This document shows positions 1-9,414 of a stretch of DNA of 39,040 nt, piece after piece. This DNA is from SZUA-254 sp035292425 (GTDB lineage: Bacteria; Bacteroidota; Ignavibacteria; UBA10030; SZUA-254): contig DATDQD010000300.1 of NCBI GenBank assembly GCA_035292425.1, positions 1 through 39,040 of the forward strand, given 5' to 3'. The number at the start of each line of letters is the position of its first letter. Within the stretch, counting starts at the first letter, position 1. The notes under the pieces are model-generated. The model saw only the letters and a program-made list of their open reading frames with translations, made no database searches and was not told where the DNA came from. The position numbers and the translations under genes were made by a program.

Positions 1-1
1 A

Positions 2-325
2 AACGGCGCAGTCGCGCCCTACCGAAACGGTTGGATCTATGTCGATCCGACGACCATTGAATCGAGTTCACTCTCGAAGTTCGCACCGGGATGGGAAGTG
101 AACCTTCAGGCATCGTGCCGGCTTGTCGGCGACAAACTTGAAGGATTTGAAGATTGTGACCTCTCCGTATTACCCATGACGATTCGTCCATTAGATTCCG
201 CACGTGATGGGCAAATTGTTCTCCAAGGGATGCTCACGCGAGGCGAATCCGTTAAGGGCAAAGGGAAAGAAGGAATGATTGGGTCCTATTTCGAGAGAAT
301 CGTCAAGCTTAACGTTCTGGATTGA
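2..325 (+). CDS. 3' end of an unrecognised gene, cut by the window edge
   Basis: The frame is open from the first full codon at position 2 to the TGA at 323-325, so this is the C-terminal 107 residues of a longer protein whose start lies outside the window. It reads through NGAVAPYRNGWIYVDP near the edge and ends in FERIVKLNVLD. A GTG at 98 could serve as a start, but the uninterrupted upstream frame argues against it. I recognise no domain. The mix of short hydrophobic stretches and charged residues looks like a soluble beta-rich domain, which is only an impression. Its stop overlaps the TTG at 322 that opens the next, damaged frame. The base composition is lower in GC than most of the window. 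Confidence 0.5.
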   Translation, partial: NGAVAPYRNGWIYVDPTTIESSSLSKFAPGWEVNLQASCRLVGDKLEGFEDCDLSVLPMTIRPLDSARDGQIVLQGMLTRGESVKGKGKEGMIGSYFERIVKLNVLD

Positions 326-840
326 CTTCGGCACACCATCTGGGACAGAATACCTACAAGGATATCGTCACTCACCCTTCATCCGAATGGTCGATCCCCG
401 AGAATCTCACCATCATCATGGACGCAGGTAACCACAATCTGCGCGATCATCGCACAAACATCAAGGCTATCGTCACGCCATATTTCCCGTCGGTGATCAA
501 GGCAATCGGCCGTCGGGCCCAGGATCAATTTGAATCGCCCGTACGATTGGATTCTCTCATCGTGTTACTGACCCTGAGGAATACGGGGTGGCCGTGTGGT
601 CAATACCTCCTGGTCCACATACCGTCCTCATTCGTCCCGACCGGTCGCCAGGGTCAAATGATTCCCCTCGATAATCCTGACTGCATCCCGCGGGATATCT
701 CTCACCTGGAAGGAAACATCGATACATTGTTCCGCTCGCGGTCGATGGAATTAATTGCTCGCCCGCTCAGCAACGTCGTATCGGCGCCAGACGCTGTGCG
801 TCATTGTGTTGCCTGCCAATCAATTACCACGGAGGACTAA
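322..840 (+). pseudogene. Damaged copy of the putative lipoprotein family at 8412-9146
   Basis: The 172-codon frame aligns clearly with the intact protein at 8412-9146. Shared blocks include YKDIV/YHDIV, a TNIKAI segment, TPYFPSV/TPYYPSV, an LLTLRN segment, GWPCG and IPLDN. Compared with that protein it lacks the signal peptide. It also lacks about 45 residues after the RRAQ block, and about 28 residues between the LEG and NID blocks. Its C-terminus no longer resembles the paralogue. The only available start is TTG at 322, overlapping the previous stop, with no convincing ribosome binding site. I read it as a decayed duplicate. A shortened functional variant is possible, because the remaining frame has no internal stop. 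The family's function is unknown to me. Confidence 0.6.
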
Positions 841-841
841 C

Positions 842-2266
842 GTGAGCAAAGTGATCCTATCTATTGAATGCCTGCTTATCATGGCGATAACCATTCCATC
901 GGGTGATATTCTTGCCCAAACCCCCGAAAGATCCGAAACACTCACTGCACATCAGAAATTGGCCCGCGATATATTCCAGGAACTGATTGAGATCAACACG
1001 ACATTGAACGTCGGCAGTACAAAGGCGGCCGAGGCCATGGCCGCACGGCTGAGAACTGCGGGCTTTCCTGACAGCGATATCGACATACTCGGACCACAGC
1101 CGGAGCACATGAATCTTATTGTGCGCTACAGGGGCAAGGGTATCCTCCGTCCCATCCTTTTCATCGGACACCTTGACGTTGTTGAGGCCCTCCCGCAGGA
1201 TTGGTCTTTCGATCCCTTTACGTTCCTCGAAAGTGGTGGCTATTTCTATGGGCGCGGAACGACGGACATGAAGTGCGAAGACGCAGACCTTGTAGCAAAC
1301 CTCATTCGACTCAAACAGGAAGGGTTTGTACCTGACCGCGACATTATTGTGGCACTGACAGAGGATGAAGAGCTCGGCGATGCGAACGGCGTTCAGTGGT
1401 TGCTCGCCAATCACAGGACCATGATCGATGCTGAGTATTGCATTAACCCCGACGGTGGAGGAGGTGACATTAAAAACGGCAAGCCTATCTTGATGACAAT
1501 CCAAACAAGCGAAAAAATCTACTTTGACTATAAGCTGGAAGTGCGAAATAAGGGCGGCCATAGCTCTTTGCCGGTTAAGGAAAACGCAATTTACCGGCTC
1601 GCAGGGGCGCTCACTCGCCTCGCTGAATTTGACTTTCCGATCAGGCTTAATGAAACAGCACGAATGTTCTTTGAGCGAAGCGCTCTCCAGGAAACGGGCC
1701 AGACTAAAGCCGATATGTCGGCAATGGCCACGATACCGGTCGATACCGCTGCAGCAAATCGACTTGCGAACGCCTCCCCCTATTACAATTCGAAAATGCG
1801 CACGACTTGCGTTGCGACAATGCTGAGCGGCGGCCATGCTGAAAATGCGCTGCCGCAAACCGCTCACGCGAATGTCAATTGTCGGATGCTTCCCGACGAT
1901 AGTCCCGACAATGTTTTGGCCACACTCAGGGCTGTTGTTGCGGATACGCAGGTCACAATCACCTGCACCTATGCCTCAACGATAGGCCCCGTCTCGCCTC
2001 TCCGGAAAGATGTTATGGAGGCTCTTGATCGGGTCACGTCTTCGATGTGGCCAGGCGTTACTGTGACGCCAAACATGTCCACCGGCGCCTCCGATGGAAG
2101 GCTGCTTCGAGCAGCGGGTATCCCCGTTTATGGTATCTCAGGAATGTTTACGGACATGGATGATGTTCGCGCCCACGGGAAAGATGAACGCCTTGGTGTG
2201 AAGGAATTCTACAAAGGTGTCGACTTTATGTATAAATTTATTAAAGCCCTGACTTCCGGTTCGTAG
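842..2266 (+). CDS. Exported M20-family metallopeptidase
   Basis: This 474-residue protein has the M20 (carboxypeptidase G2/dipeptidase-like) zinc-site pattern: GHLDVV with His110 and Asp112, GRGTTDMK with bridging Asp142, TEDEE with Glu176 and Glu177, the NPDGGGG block, and AHGKDE near the C-terminus carrying the last His. A dimerisation-type domain sits between about residues 225 and 350, beginning near the NKGGHSS motif. I chose the GTG at 842, not the longer frame upstream, because GGAGGA lies 6 bases before it and it opens directly into a signal peptide ending near ILAQ. The protein probably acts in the periplasm, cleaving peptide or amide bonds of small substrates; the substrate cannot be told from the sequence. 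It follows the damaged lipoprotein copy by one base. Confidence 0.9.
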   Translation: MSKVILSIECLLIMAITIPSGDILAQTPERSETLTAHQKLARDIFQELIEINTTLNVGSTKAAEAMAARLRTAGFPDSDIDILGPQPEHMNLIVRYRGKGILRPILFIGHLDVVEALPQDWSFDPFTFLESGGYFYGRGTTDMKCEDADLVANLIRLKQEGFVPDRDIIVALTEDEELGDANGVQWLLANHRTMIDAEYCINPDGGGGDIKNGKPILMTIQTSEKIYFDYKLEVRNKGGHSSLPVKENAIYRLAGALTRLAEFDFPIRLNETARMFFERSALQETGQTKADMSAMATIPVDTAAANRLANASPYYNSKMRTTCVATMLSGGHAENALPQTAHANVNCRMLPDDSPDNVLATLRAVVADTQVTITCTYASTIGPVSPLRKDVMEALDRVTSSMWPGVTVTPNMSTGASDGRLLRAAGIPVYGISGMFTDMDDVRAHGKDERLGVKEFYKGVDFMYKFIKALTSGS

Positions 2267-2471
2267 ATCCATCGCCCGGGACATTCCATGCAACACAACG
2301 AACGCATGACACGGCAAACATTGATCGGTTTTCTCATCAATCCACTCCGGTCACCCGATGATTGTCCTATCGATCGTCATTCCGGTCCCGGAGATGATCA
2401 TCGGTTTTCTTTCTGGTGACGAGTGGAACAAATGACCCTCTTTCTTTCAACAAAACATAGGGAACCAGAAC

Positions 2472-2762
2472 ATGAATGATAAAGTGCAACTCAAACATCC
2501 TCAGGGCAAGAAACCTATCAGCATGAGCAAGGAGAAATATGATCTCCTGAAACCGGCAGTTTTAAAATACCTTCGTACAAAAGGGGAAGCCGCGTTCAGT
2601 GAAATATCGAGGGCAATTGCAAAAGACTTCAAAACCAGAGGGCAAACATTCCAGGGATCCCTTCCCTGGCATCTGGAATGGGTGCAATTAGACCTTGAAG
2701 CAAGAAAGGTGATCAGACGTGTACCCAACACGTCTCCGCAAGCGTACATGATCGTCCCATAA
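2472..2762 (+). CDS. DUF6958-like small protein
   Basis: This is a 96-residue soluble protein with no signal peptide. It begins with a basic segment (KLHPQGK-like, MSKEKYDLLKPAVLKYL) followed by a helical region, and ends in a WVQLDLEARKVIRRV segment. That order of an HPGK-like start, an alkyl-rich helix and a late QLDLEA..G/KVIRR block resembles the small DUF6958 family, which I recall as probable winged-helix proteins. The match is from memory of the pattern and no function is established. It stands alone, with a 205-base gap before it and 92 bases after it. GC content is lower than in the large gene that follows; the 60 bases from 2521 are about 43% GC by my count. Confidence 0.65.
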   Translation: MNDKVQLKHPQGKKPISMSKEKYDLLKPAVLKYLRTKGEAAFSEISRAIAKDFKTRGQTFQGSLPWHLEWVQLDLEARKVIRRVPNTSPQAYMIVP

Positions 2763-2854
2763 CACCCCCAACAACCACGCATTCAACGCGGGCGTCGCGC
2801 ATCTCAACGATATGATCCGGCATTATACCCCATAATCACCAAGAGGAGATCTGT

Positions 2855-5800
2855 ATGAAGTCCCTACTCGCAGTCCTTGCTGTTATCCTCGTACTCCATG
2901 CTCCGTACGGGGTCGCTCAAAAGAAGAAAGGCGACGGCACGGCATCGTCGGACACCGGCGCCTCGGTCTTCAATGGGTTAAAGTTCCGCTCCATCGGCCC
3001 GGCGGTGACCTCGGGCCGCGTGATCGACTTCGCGGTGAACCCGGACGACCGCTCGCAATATTATGCTGCCGCCGCTTCCGGGGGCGTGTGGAAGACCACG
3101 AACGCCGGCACCACGTGGACTCCCGTCTTCGACGACCAGGCGTCGTACTCCATCGGCTGCATCGCGATGGACCCCCGGAACCCGTCGGTTATCTGGGTCG
3201 GCAGCGGCGAGAACAACAGCCAGCGCAGCGTGTCGTACGGCGACGGCGTCTACCGTTCGGAGGACGGCGGAAAGAGCTGGCAGAACATGGGACTCAAAGC
3301 GTCCGAACATATCGGGAAAATCGTCATCGACCCGCGCAATTCGAACGTCGTCTACGCGGCCGCACAGGGTCCCCTCTGGGCGCCGGGGGGAGACCGGGGA
3401 CTCTACAAGACCACCGACGGCGGGAAAACCTGGAACGCCATCCTCACGATCAGCAAATATACCGGCGTGTCGGAACTGGCGATGGACCCCCGCAACCCCG
3501 ACGTTGTATACGCTGCTTCGTATCAGCGCGGCCGGCGTGTCTGGACCCTCATCGACGGCGGTCCCGAGTCGGCGATCCACAAGTCCACTGACGGCGGGGC
3601 GACCTGGAAGAAACTGACCAGCGGGCTCCCCAAGGACAACGTCGGCCGGATCGGCCTGGCGATCTCGCCGGTGAATCCCGACGTGCTGTATGCCGTCATC
3701 GAGCTGCCGAACAGGAAAGGCGGGTTCTACCGCTCCGCCGACCGCGGCGCCACGTGGGAAAAGCGCAGCGATTATGCCAGCGGCAGCCCTCAATACTATA
3801 ATGAGATCATCCCGGATCCGAAGGAGGTCGATCGCGTCTACTCGATGGACACGTTCCTGAAGGTGACGGTCGACGGCGGCAAGACGTTCAGGAACCTGGG
3901 CGAGAAATCCAAGCACGTCGACAACCATGCGATCTGGATCGATCCGGACAACACGAATTATTACCTGGTCGGCAGCGACGGCGGAGTGTATGAGAGTTTC
4001 GACCGCGGGACGACGTGGGTGTTCAAGAGCAACCTTCCGATCACGCAGTTCTACCGCGTCGCCGTGGACAACGCGTCGCCGTTCTATAACGTGTACGGGG
4101 GGACGCAGGACAACAACACGCTCGGCGGTCCGTCAAGGACGATCAGCGCGAGCGGCATCACCAACCCCGACTGGTTCGTGACCACGGGGGGTGACGGCTT
4201 CTACAGTCAGATCGATCCTGAGGACCCCAATATTGTGTACTCCGAGTCGCAGTACGGCGGCCTGGTCCGCTTTGACAGGCGCAGCGGCGAGAACGCCGGC
4301 ATCAAGCCGCAGGAAGGGAAGGGGGAAGCGGCGTATCGCTGGAACTGGGACTCTCCGCTCCTGATCAGCCCTCATTCCAGCACGCGGCTCTATTTTGCGG
4401 CCAACATTCTGTTCCGCAGCGACGACAGGGGAAATTCCTGGAAGGCCGTCAGCGGCGATCTCACCCGCGCGCTCGACCGGAACAAGCTCCCCGTCATGGA
4501 CAAAATCTGGGGCGTGGACGCCGTTGCGAAAAACTCGTCCACTTCCGTTTATGGCAATATCACGGCGCTGTCGGAATCGCCGCTCAAGGAGGGATTGATC
4601 TACGTCGGCACGGACGACGGCCTGGTCCAGGTGAGCGAAGATGGCGGCGGCCGCTGGCGCAGGATCGAACGGTTCCCCGATGTTCCCGAAACGACGTATG
4701 TGAGCCGCATCGTCGCGTCGCAGCACTCGGTGAACACTGTTTTCGCGGCGTTTGACAATCATAAGAACGGGGATTTCAAACCGTACATCCTGAAAAGCAC
4801 CGACGCGGGAAAAAGCTGGACTTCTCTGAAGGGCGTCCTGCCCCCGAACGGCCCGGTCTACGCCATCGCCGAAGACCACCTGAAGGCCGACCTTCTTTTC
4901 GTGGGGACGGAATTCGGCGTTCATGCCTCCACCAACGGAGGACATCGCTGGCTGCCGCTCAAGGGCGGCCTCCCGACCATCGCCGTCCGCGACATCGCCA
5001 TCCAGAAAAGGGAGAACGATCTGGTGCTGGGGACATTCGGCCGCGGGTTCTACATCCTCGATGATTACACGCCGTTGCGTAACGCGTCCAGCGAGGCGCT
5101 GGCGCAGGAGAGCCAGCTCTTTCCCGTAAAGGACGCGCTCATGTTCATCCCGTCCCGTCCGTATGGAGGCAGGGGAAAGTCATCCCAGGGGGAAGCGTTC
5201 TATACCGCCGATAATCCGCCTTTCGGCGCAACGTTCACCTACTACCTGAGGGAAACCATCAAAACCAGGAAGGAAATCCGGCAGGATGCCGAGAAGGAAG
5301 CGCTGAAAAAAGGCGAGACGCCCAGGTACCCGTCATTCGACGAACTCCGCGTCGAAGATGAGGAGGAAGCTCCGGCGATCATCCTCACGGTGTGGGATGA
5401 CGCGGGCAACATTGTGCGACGGCTGACCGGACCGGTCGCGAAGGGCTTCACCCGCGTGTCGTGGAACCTGCGTTACGCTGCGTTGACGCCCGCATCGATG
5501 GCCGGCCCCGCCGGACCCGATGAAGCCGATCCATCAGCTGAGGGAGAACAGGGACCCCTCGCCCTTCCGGGGAGATACAAAATCACTCTGGCGAAGCGGG
5601 TGGGCGGCGTCGTGACTGAATTGGCCGGCCCGCAAACATTTTCAGCGACGGCACTCGGCGCTGCAACGCTCCCTGCCGCCGACCGGAACGCGCTGGTGGA
5701 ATTCCAGCGGCGGGTCGCAGACCTGCAGCGCGCAGTGCTGGGCGCGTCGAGGGTGGCGGATGAACTGAAAAACCGCATCGCGCTGATCAGGAAGGCTCTT

Positions 5801-6157
5801 CACGATACCCCCACCGCCCCCGCACAGCTGTGGGCGGATGTACTCAACATCGAGGCGAAGTTGAACGACATCGTTCGCGCGATGCACGGCGACAGGACGC
5901 TCCGGAACCGCAACGAAGGGACACCGCCCTCCATTGCCGAGCGGGTCAACGGCATTGTCGACGACCTGTGGCACTCCACGTCGGCGCCGACGCAAACGCA
6001 GCTCCGCGCATACGAAATCGCGGGAGAAGAGTTCACGCCGCAGCTGGCAAACCTGAAAGCCGTCATCGGCGATGATCTGAAACGGATCGAAGCCGCGATG
6101 GAAAATGCAGGGGCGCCCTGGACGCCGGGGCGCGTGCCGGAGTGGAAGGGGAAGTGA
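2855..6157 (+). CDS. Exported BNR/sortilin-like beta-propeller protein
   Basis: An 1100-residue protein with a clear signal peptide ending near GVAQ. It carries about eleven Asp-box (BNR) repeats of the form S/T-x-D-x-G-x-x-W, for example NAGTTW, DGGKSW, DGGATW, DRGTTW, DAGKSW and NGGHRW. These span roughly residues 80 to 700 and imply one or two sortilin/VPS10-type propellers. A charged linker follows, then a FlgD-like Ig strand pattern (WDDAGNIVRRL...GFTRVSWNL, about residues 845-880). The end is a helical region of about 180 residues. Such proteins are often named glycosyl hydrolases, but Asp boxes are structural and no catalytic site is visible. There is no T9SS sorting domain. GAGGAG lies 8 bases before the ATG. 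Binding of extracellular protein or glycan is the likeliest role, by inference. Confidence 0.85.
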   Translation: MKSLLAVLAVILVLHAPYGVAQKKKGDGTASSDTGASVFNGLKFRSIGPAVTSGRVIDFAVNPDDRSQYYAAAASGGVWKTTNAGTTWTPVFDDQASYSIGCIAMDPRNPSVIWVGSGENNSQRSVSYGDGVYRSEDGGKSWQNMGLKASEHIGKIVIDPRNSNVVYAAAQGPLWAPGGDRGLYKTTDGGKTWNAILTISKYTGVSELAMDPRNPDVVYAASYQRGRRVWTLIDGGPESAIHKSTDGGATWKKLTSGLPKDNVGRIGLAISPVNPDVLYAVIELPNRKGGFYRSADRGATWEKRSDYASGSPQYYNEIIPDPKEVDRVYSMDTFLKVTVDGGKTFRNLGEKSKHVDNHAIWIDPDNTNYYLVGSDGGVYESFDRGTTWVFKSNLPITQFYRVAVDNASPFYNVYGGTQDNNTLGGPSRTISASGITNPDWFVTTGGDGFYSQIDPEDPNIVYSESQYGGLVRFDRRSGENAGIKPQEGKGEAAYRWNWDSPLLISPHSSTRLYFAANILFRSDDRGNSWKAVSGDLTRALDRNKLPVMDKIWGVDAVAKNSSTSVYGNITALSESPLKEGLIYVGTDDGLVQVSEDGGGRWRRIERFPDVPETTYVSRIVASQHSVNTVFAAFDNHKNGDFKPYILKSTDAGKSWTSLKGVLPPNGPVYAIAEDHLKADLLFVGTEFGVHASTNGGHRWLPLKGGLPTIAVRDIAIQKRENDLVLGTFGRGFYILDDYTPLRNASSEALAQESQLFPVKDALMFIPSRPYGGRGKSSQGEAFYTADNPPFGATFTYYLRETIKTRKEIRQDAEKEALKKGETPRYPSFDELRVEDEEEAPAIILTVWDDAGNIVRRLTGPVAKGFTRVSWNLRYAALTPASMAGPAGPDEADPSAEGEQGPLALPGRYKITLAKRVGGVVTELAGPQTFSATALGAATLPAADRNALVEFQRRVADLQRAVLGASRVADELKNRIALIRKALHDTPTAPAQLWADVLNIEAKLNDIVRAMHGDRTLRNRNEGTPPSIAERVNGIVDDLWHSTSAPTQTQLRAYEIAGEEFTPQLANLKAVIGDDLKRIEAAMENAGAPWTPGRVPEWKGK

Positions 6158-6213
6158 CACGGCGGGATCTGAACGGGAAGAATAAAGGGCGGGATTTTTA
6201 TTATACTGTGACA

Positions 6214-6243
6214 TTGACACCCACGGATTTATCTTAGTGTACT
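6214..6243 (+). promoter_or_regulatory. Possible sigma70-type promoter for the SBBP-repeat gene
   Basis: A TTGACA hexamer at 6214-6219 is followed by an 18-base spacer and TGTACT at 6238-6243, which matches TATAAT at 4 of 6 positions. The 118-base gap here is markedly AT-rich against GC-rich flanks, and the start codon at 6275 is 31 bases downstream. The -10 match is weak, so this is tentative. Confidence 0.3.
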
Positions 6244-6274
6244 AACATTTTATTCTCACTTTCCGAGAGGTTGT

Positions 6275-8338
6275 ATGAACATGTTCAAAATTATTTTCCT
6301 CGTGATTATAATTCTCGCCATCCACGATTCATCCGCGGCACAGGTCCATCCGGATTGGCTGGCACGGACCGACAGCGTTGAAGCAAGAGGCATTGCCGTC
6401 GACCGGAATGGCAATGTGTACGTTTCCGGGAATGTGTTCCGGGGGTCGAGCGCCTATAACATCGCGCTCGTCAAGTATAATCCCTCCGGCATCCAACAAT
6501 GGATGAGAGAATTTAACGGGATCGGCGACGACGCCGATTTCCCGACGGCAATCGCTCTCGATACAAGCGGAAATATATTTGTGACCGGCTATAGTTTTCG
6601 GGGTCCGGCGCTGTTGAATTTTGAAATTGTCACGATCAAATTTGCCCCCAACGGCGACTCGCTGTGGGTCCGGCGGTACAACGGGTCGGGTGCGCTGGAT
6701 GACCGCTCAACTGCTCTTGCAGTTGATAGCGCGGGTAATGCCTATGTTGGAGGTTATATTGATAATATATCCTTAGGCAACGTTTATGGCGAAGACTACA
6801 TCACAATAAAGTATAGTCCTGACGGCACCCAACTTTGGGCCTCGCCGCTGGATCTTGTTTCGGGGTCTGTTACCGCCCTGGCAGTAGACCCGACCGGGAA
6901 TGTGTATGTAACCGGTGTCGGGGCCGATGCAAGTTCTACCAGCAGCGAATTCATGACGGTGAAGTACAGTGCCGGCGGCGCTCCCCTCTGGGTGAAACAC
7001 TATAATCCTCCGGGCACCGAATCGGATGAAGGGAGGGGCATAGCAGTGGATGACAGCGGCAATGTGTACGTCACCGGGAGAAGCACCGGCGCCGTCAGCT
7101 ATGATTACGCGACGATCAAGTACAACGCGGCGGGCGATGAACAATGGGTGCGACGATACGACGGACCGGCGGATGCCAACGATTCTCCGATCGGCATCGT
7201 CGTCGATGCAAACCGCAACGTCTATGTCACCGGAAAGACCACTGAATCCGGGTCGTTCATTCTTACCGATTTTCTGACCATCAAATACAACACCGCGGGC
7301 GATTCTCTCTGGGTGAAACGGTACAACGGTCCGGGAGGTTCAGTGGATGAACCGTCTGATATCGCCATCGACGCACAGGCCGGCATCTACGTCACCGGCC
7401 GCAGCATCGGGGCCGGCTTCAGCGGATATTCCGATTACGCGACGATCAAGTACGGCACAGATGGCGACTCCCTCTGGCTCCGGCGGCACAACCCGGCGGA
7501 TCTGGACGATGTACCGGTGGCGGTTGATCTTGACCGGTACGGCAACGTGTATGTGACAGGCATGGAGCAAACCTCGTTCACTTCCTTTGGCAGCGCGACG
7601 TTTAAGTACTCCCAGCCAATTGCTCAGAGTCTTGGGATTCCGGAAGAGGGCACGGGATCGACCACTCCATTCGGGAACACGTTTTTCACATTCATCGGCG
7701 ACGTTACCGGATCGGACTCGGTGACAATCCTGTATTACGAATCGCCTCCATTACCGGGGACCCTGCCCACAGGCATCATCCGCATCAGCGGCTCCTACTG
7801 GCGCGCGCTGAACGACGGGATGGTCTTCACGAACGGGTTTGTACTCGTCAGGACCGAGGATCTCTTTGGCGTTACAGCGGGCGGATGCGGCGCGTGCCTC
7901 GTGTGGCTCAAGCGTGACAATCCGGGAGACCCGTGGCAAAACATCGGCGGTTCTTTCAACGGTACGCTGACGCTTGGAACCCTGATCAGCATCATACCGT
8001 TCGATTCGTTCTCCGAGTTTGCCATCGGCTCGACTGATACTCTTACGCTTTCTCTCCCTGATGACCCGCTGCCGTTCACCTACGGCCTCGCGCAGAACTA
8101 TCCAAACCCGTTCAATCCGGTCACGAAAATATCGTTCGGAATCGGTACCCGGGGGATGGTCCAGTTGAGAGTCTATGATGTGCTGGGCAGAGAAGCGGCG
8201 ACACTGGTCGATGAGGAGATGAGTCCCGGAAGCTACACGCGAACATTCGACGCGACGGGGTTGGCTGGAGGAGTGTATTTCTATCGTTTGCAGGCCGGCG
8301 ATCTCGTTCGAACAAAAAAGCTTCTGCTCATTCGATGA
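6275..8338 (+). CDS. SBBP-repeat propeller with T9SS sorting domain
   Basis: A 687-residue secreted protein. The signal peptide covers about residues 1-22 and ends in SSAAQ. Eight repeats of the SBBP type follow between about residues 38 and 445. Each has a core like GIAVDxxGNVYVTG and a companion strand such as YATIKYN or FMTVKYS, giving roughly one propeller blade per 50 residues. A linker domain (about 450-590) contains a two-Cys GGCGACLVW segment. The last 90 or so residues form a type A sorting domain (NYPNPFNPVTKISF, YDVLGREAATL, GGVYFYRLQAG, KKLLLIR) that would direct export through the type IX system and cell-surface attachment. GAGAGG lies 8 bases before the ATG. The role is probably surface binding or adhesion; no enzymatic motif is visible. 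This gene is the best taxonomic marker in the window. Confidence 0.9.
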   Translation: MNMFKIIFLVIIILAIHDSSAAQVHPDWLARTDSVEARGIAVDRNGNVYVSGNVFRGSSAYNIALVKYNPSGIQQWMREFNGIGDDADFPTAIALDTSGNIFVTGYSFRGPALLNFEIVTIKFAPNGDSLWVRRYNGSGALDDRSTALAVDSAGNAYVGGYIDNISLGNVYGEDYITIKYSPDGTQLWASPLDLVSGSVTALAVDPTGNVYVTGVGADASSTSSEFMTVKYSAGGAPLWVKHYNPPGTESDEGRGIAVDDSGNVYVTGRSTGAVSYDYATIKYNAAGDEQWVRRYDGPADANDSPIGIVVDANRNVYVTGKTTESGSFILTDFLTIKYNTAGDSLWVKRYNGPGGSVDEPSDIAIDAQAGIYVTGRSIGAGFSGYSDYATIKYGTDGDSLWLRRHNPADLDDVPVAVDLDRYGNVYVTGMEQTSFTSFGSATFKYSQPIAQSLGIPEEGTGSTTPFGNTFFTFIGDVTGSDSVTILYYESPPLPGTLPTGIIRISGSYWRALNDGMVFTNGFVLVRTEDLFGVTAGGCGACLVWLKRDNPGDPWQNIGGSFNGTLTLGTLISIIPFDSFSEFAIGSTDTLTLSLPDDPLPFTYGLAQNYPNPFNPVTKISFGIGTRGMVQLRVYDVLGREAATLVDEEMSPGSYTRTFDATGLAGGVYFYRLQAGDLVRTKKLLLIR

Positions 8339-8411
8339 AGCGAGGAAAACTGCACATAACGGCAACAAAAATGTAAAGGGGCCATCCCATTGCTTATAGA
8401 GTAATCCTCAC

Positions 8412-9146
8412 TTGAAACGGATAGCCCTCATAGCACCATTCATCCTCAACGGATGCTGGTTCTGGGGTCAAAAAGAGTACCATGATATCGTGGTTCATTC
8501 CTCCGCGCAGTGGTCACAGAAAGAGTGCCTGACCATCATCGTCGGCGCCCAGAATAACAATCTCACCGACTACCGCACCAATATCAAAGCGATCGCCACC
8601 CCTTATTATCCGTCGGTCGTCAGGGCGATAGCCCGTCGCGCTCAGGCCAAGTACGCCTGGAGCAAGGAGGAGTTTCAATCATACGTCGATGGTCTGCTCC
8701 GTCAGGGTTCAGGGATGTACATCGATTGGGACCGGCCCGGGGAACAAATTTACGATCATGATTTGAACCCGTTGTCCGGTCCCGCGCAATTTGACTCGCT
8801 GATGTTCCTGCTAACGCTGCGAAATGTCGGATGGCCCTGCGGGAAGACGCTCATCATCGGAGATCAGGTCATTCCCCTCGATAACGTTGACTGTCAGGCG
8901 CCCGATATCACCCTCATCGAGGGCAAGATCTATCTCGTCAACGAGAAGGGCAATTTCATCACCCCCAGGTACGTCTACGGCAGGAAAATGAACTACCTGA
9001 CAAATATTGACGAAACCCTTTTCGTGCTCTTTACACTCAAAGAGGGCGGGCACCATTTCCTTGAAGGGTCGGGTCGGTTTTTTCTCGCGATCAAAGGGCT
9101 GGAAGACGACATCAGGCTGGAGTTCCAGACGCAGGATATGAGATAG
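8412..9146 (+). CDS. Putative lipoprotein, intact member of an unknown two-copy family
   Basis: A 244-residue protein starting at TTG 8412, chosen because it opens into a short basic-hydrophobic leader with a lipobox-like LNGC at about residues 13-16. I cannot name the family. Visible blocks are YHDIVVHSSAQWSQ, NNNLTDYRTNIKAI, TPYYPSVVRAIARRAQ, LLTLRNVGWPCGKTL and VIPLDNVDC, and a basic-acidic beta-rich C-terminus ending LEFQTQD. Two internal Cys residues (in WPCG and VDCQ) could pair. A decayed homologue lies at 322-840, so the two copies flank the M20, BNR and SBBP genes. It follows the T9SS protein by 73 bases and may be outer-membrane or periplasmic. Function is unknown. Confidence 0.65.
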   Translation: MKRIALIAPFILNGCWFWGQKEYHDIVVHSSAQWSQKECLTIIVGAQNNNLTDYRTNIKAIATPYYPSVVRAIARRAQAKYAWSKEEFQSYVDGLLRQGSGMYIDWDRPGEQIYDHDLNPLSGPAQFDSLMFLLTLRNVGWPCGKTLIIGDQVIPLDNVDCQAPDITLIEGKIYLVNEKGNFITPRYVYGRKMNYLTNIDETLFVLFTLKEGGHHFLEGSGRFFLAIKGLEDDIRLEFQTQDMR

Positions 9147-9414
9147 AAGATGTGGGCTCGGTGCCTGGCAATCGAAAAAACACTTCTCCATCGTCCGGAA
9201 AGATTATCGAAAAAGGAAATTGAAGGACATTCGGAGGATAAAATGACCGGCGTACGCCGCGCTCCTCGGCTGGAAAGCATGACGTGAGACGAAATCATGA
9301 TTGGAATCTCTGCACGATTTTCAATACCTTTTACGGATCCGTTGCGGGCATACCGGCCCGGACGGAGTCTATTGTCTGTATCGGCTTCATTGCGTCGTTG
9401 AATGGAGGATCACC

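Noticed and set aside
2288..2419. 43-codon frame from ATG 2288 in the gap after the M20 gene
   Set aside because: There is no ribosome binding site, no recognisable protein pattern and low-information composition. I treat 2267-2471 as intergenic.
6380..7610. Periodic repeats that might suggest a CRISPR or tandem DNA repeat
   Set aside because: The periodicity is at protein level, from SBBP propeller units. The DNA copies diverge and are all in frame.
9243..9287. 14-codon reading frame with a good GGAGGA site before ATG 9243
   Set aside because: It is too short to judge. The ribosome-binding-like bases may be chance, and no similarity is apparent.
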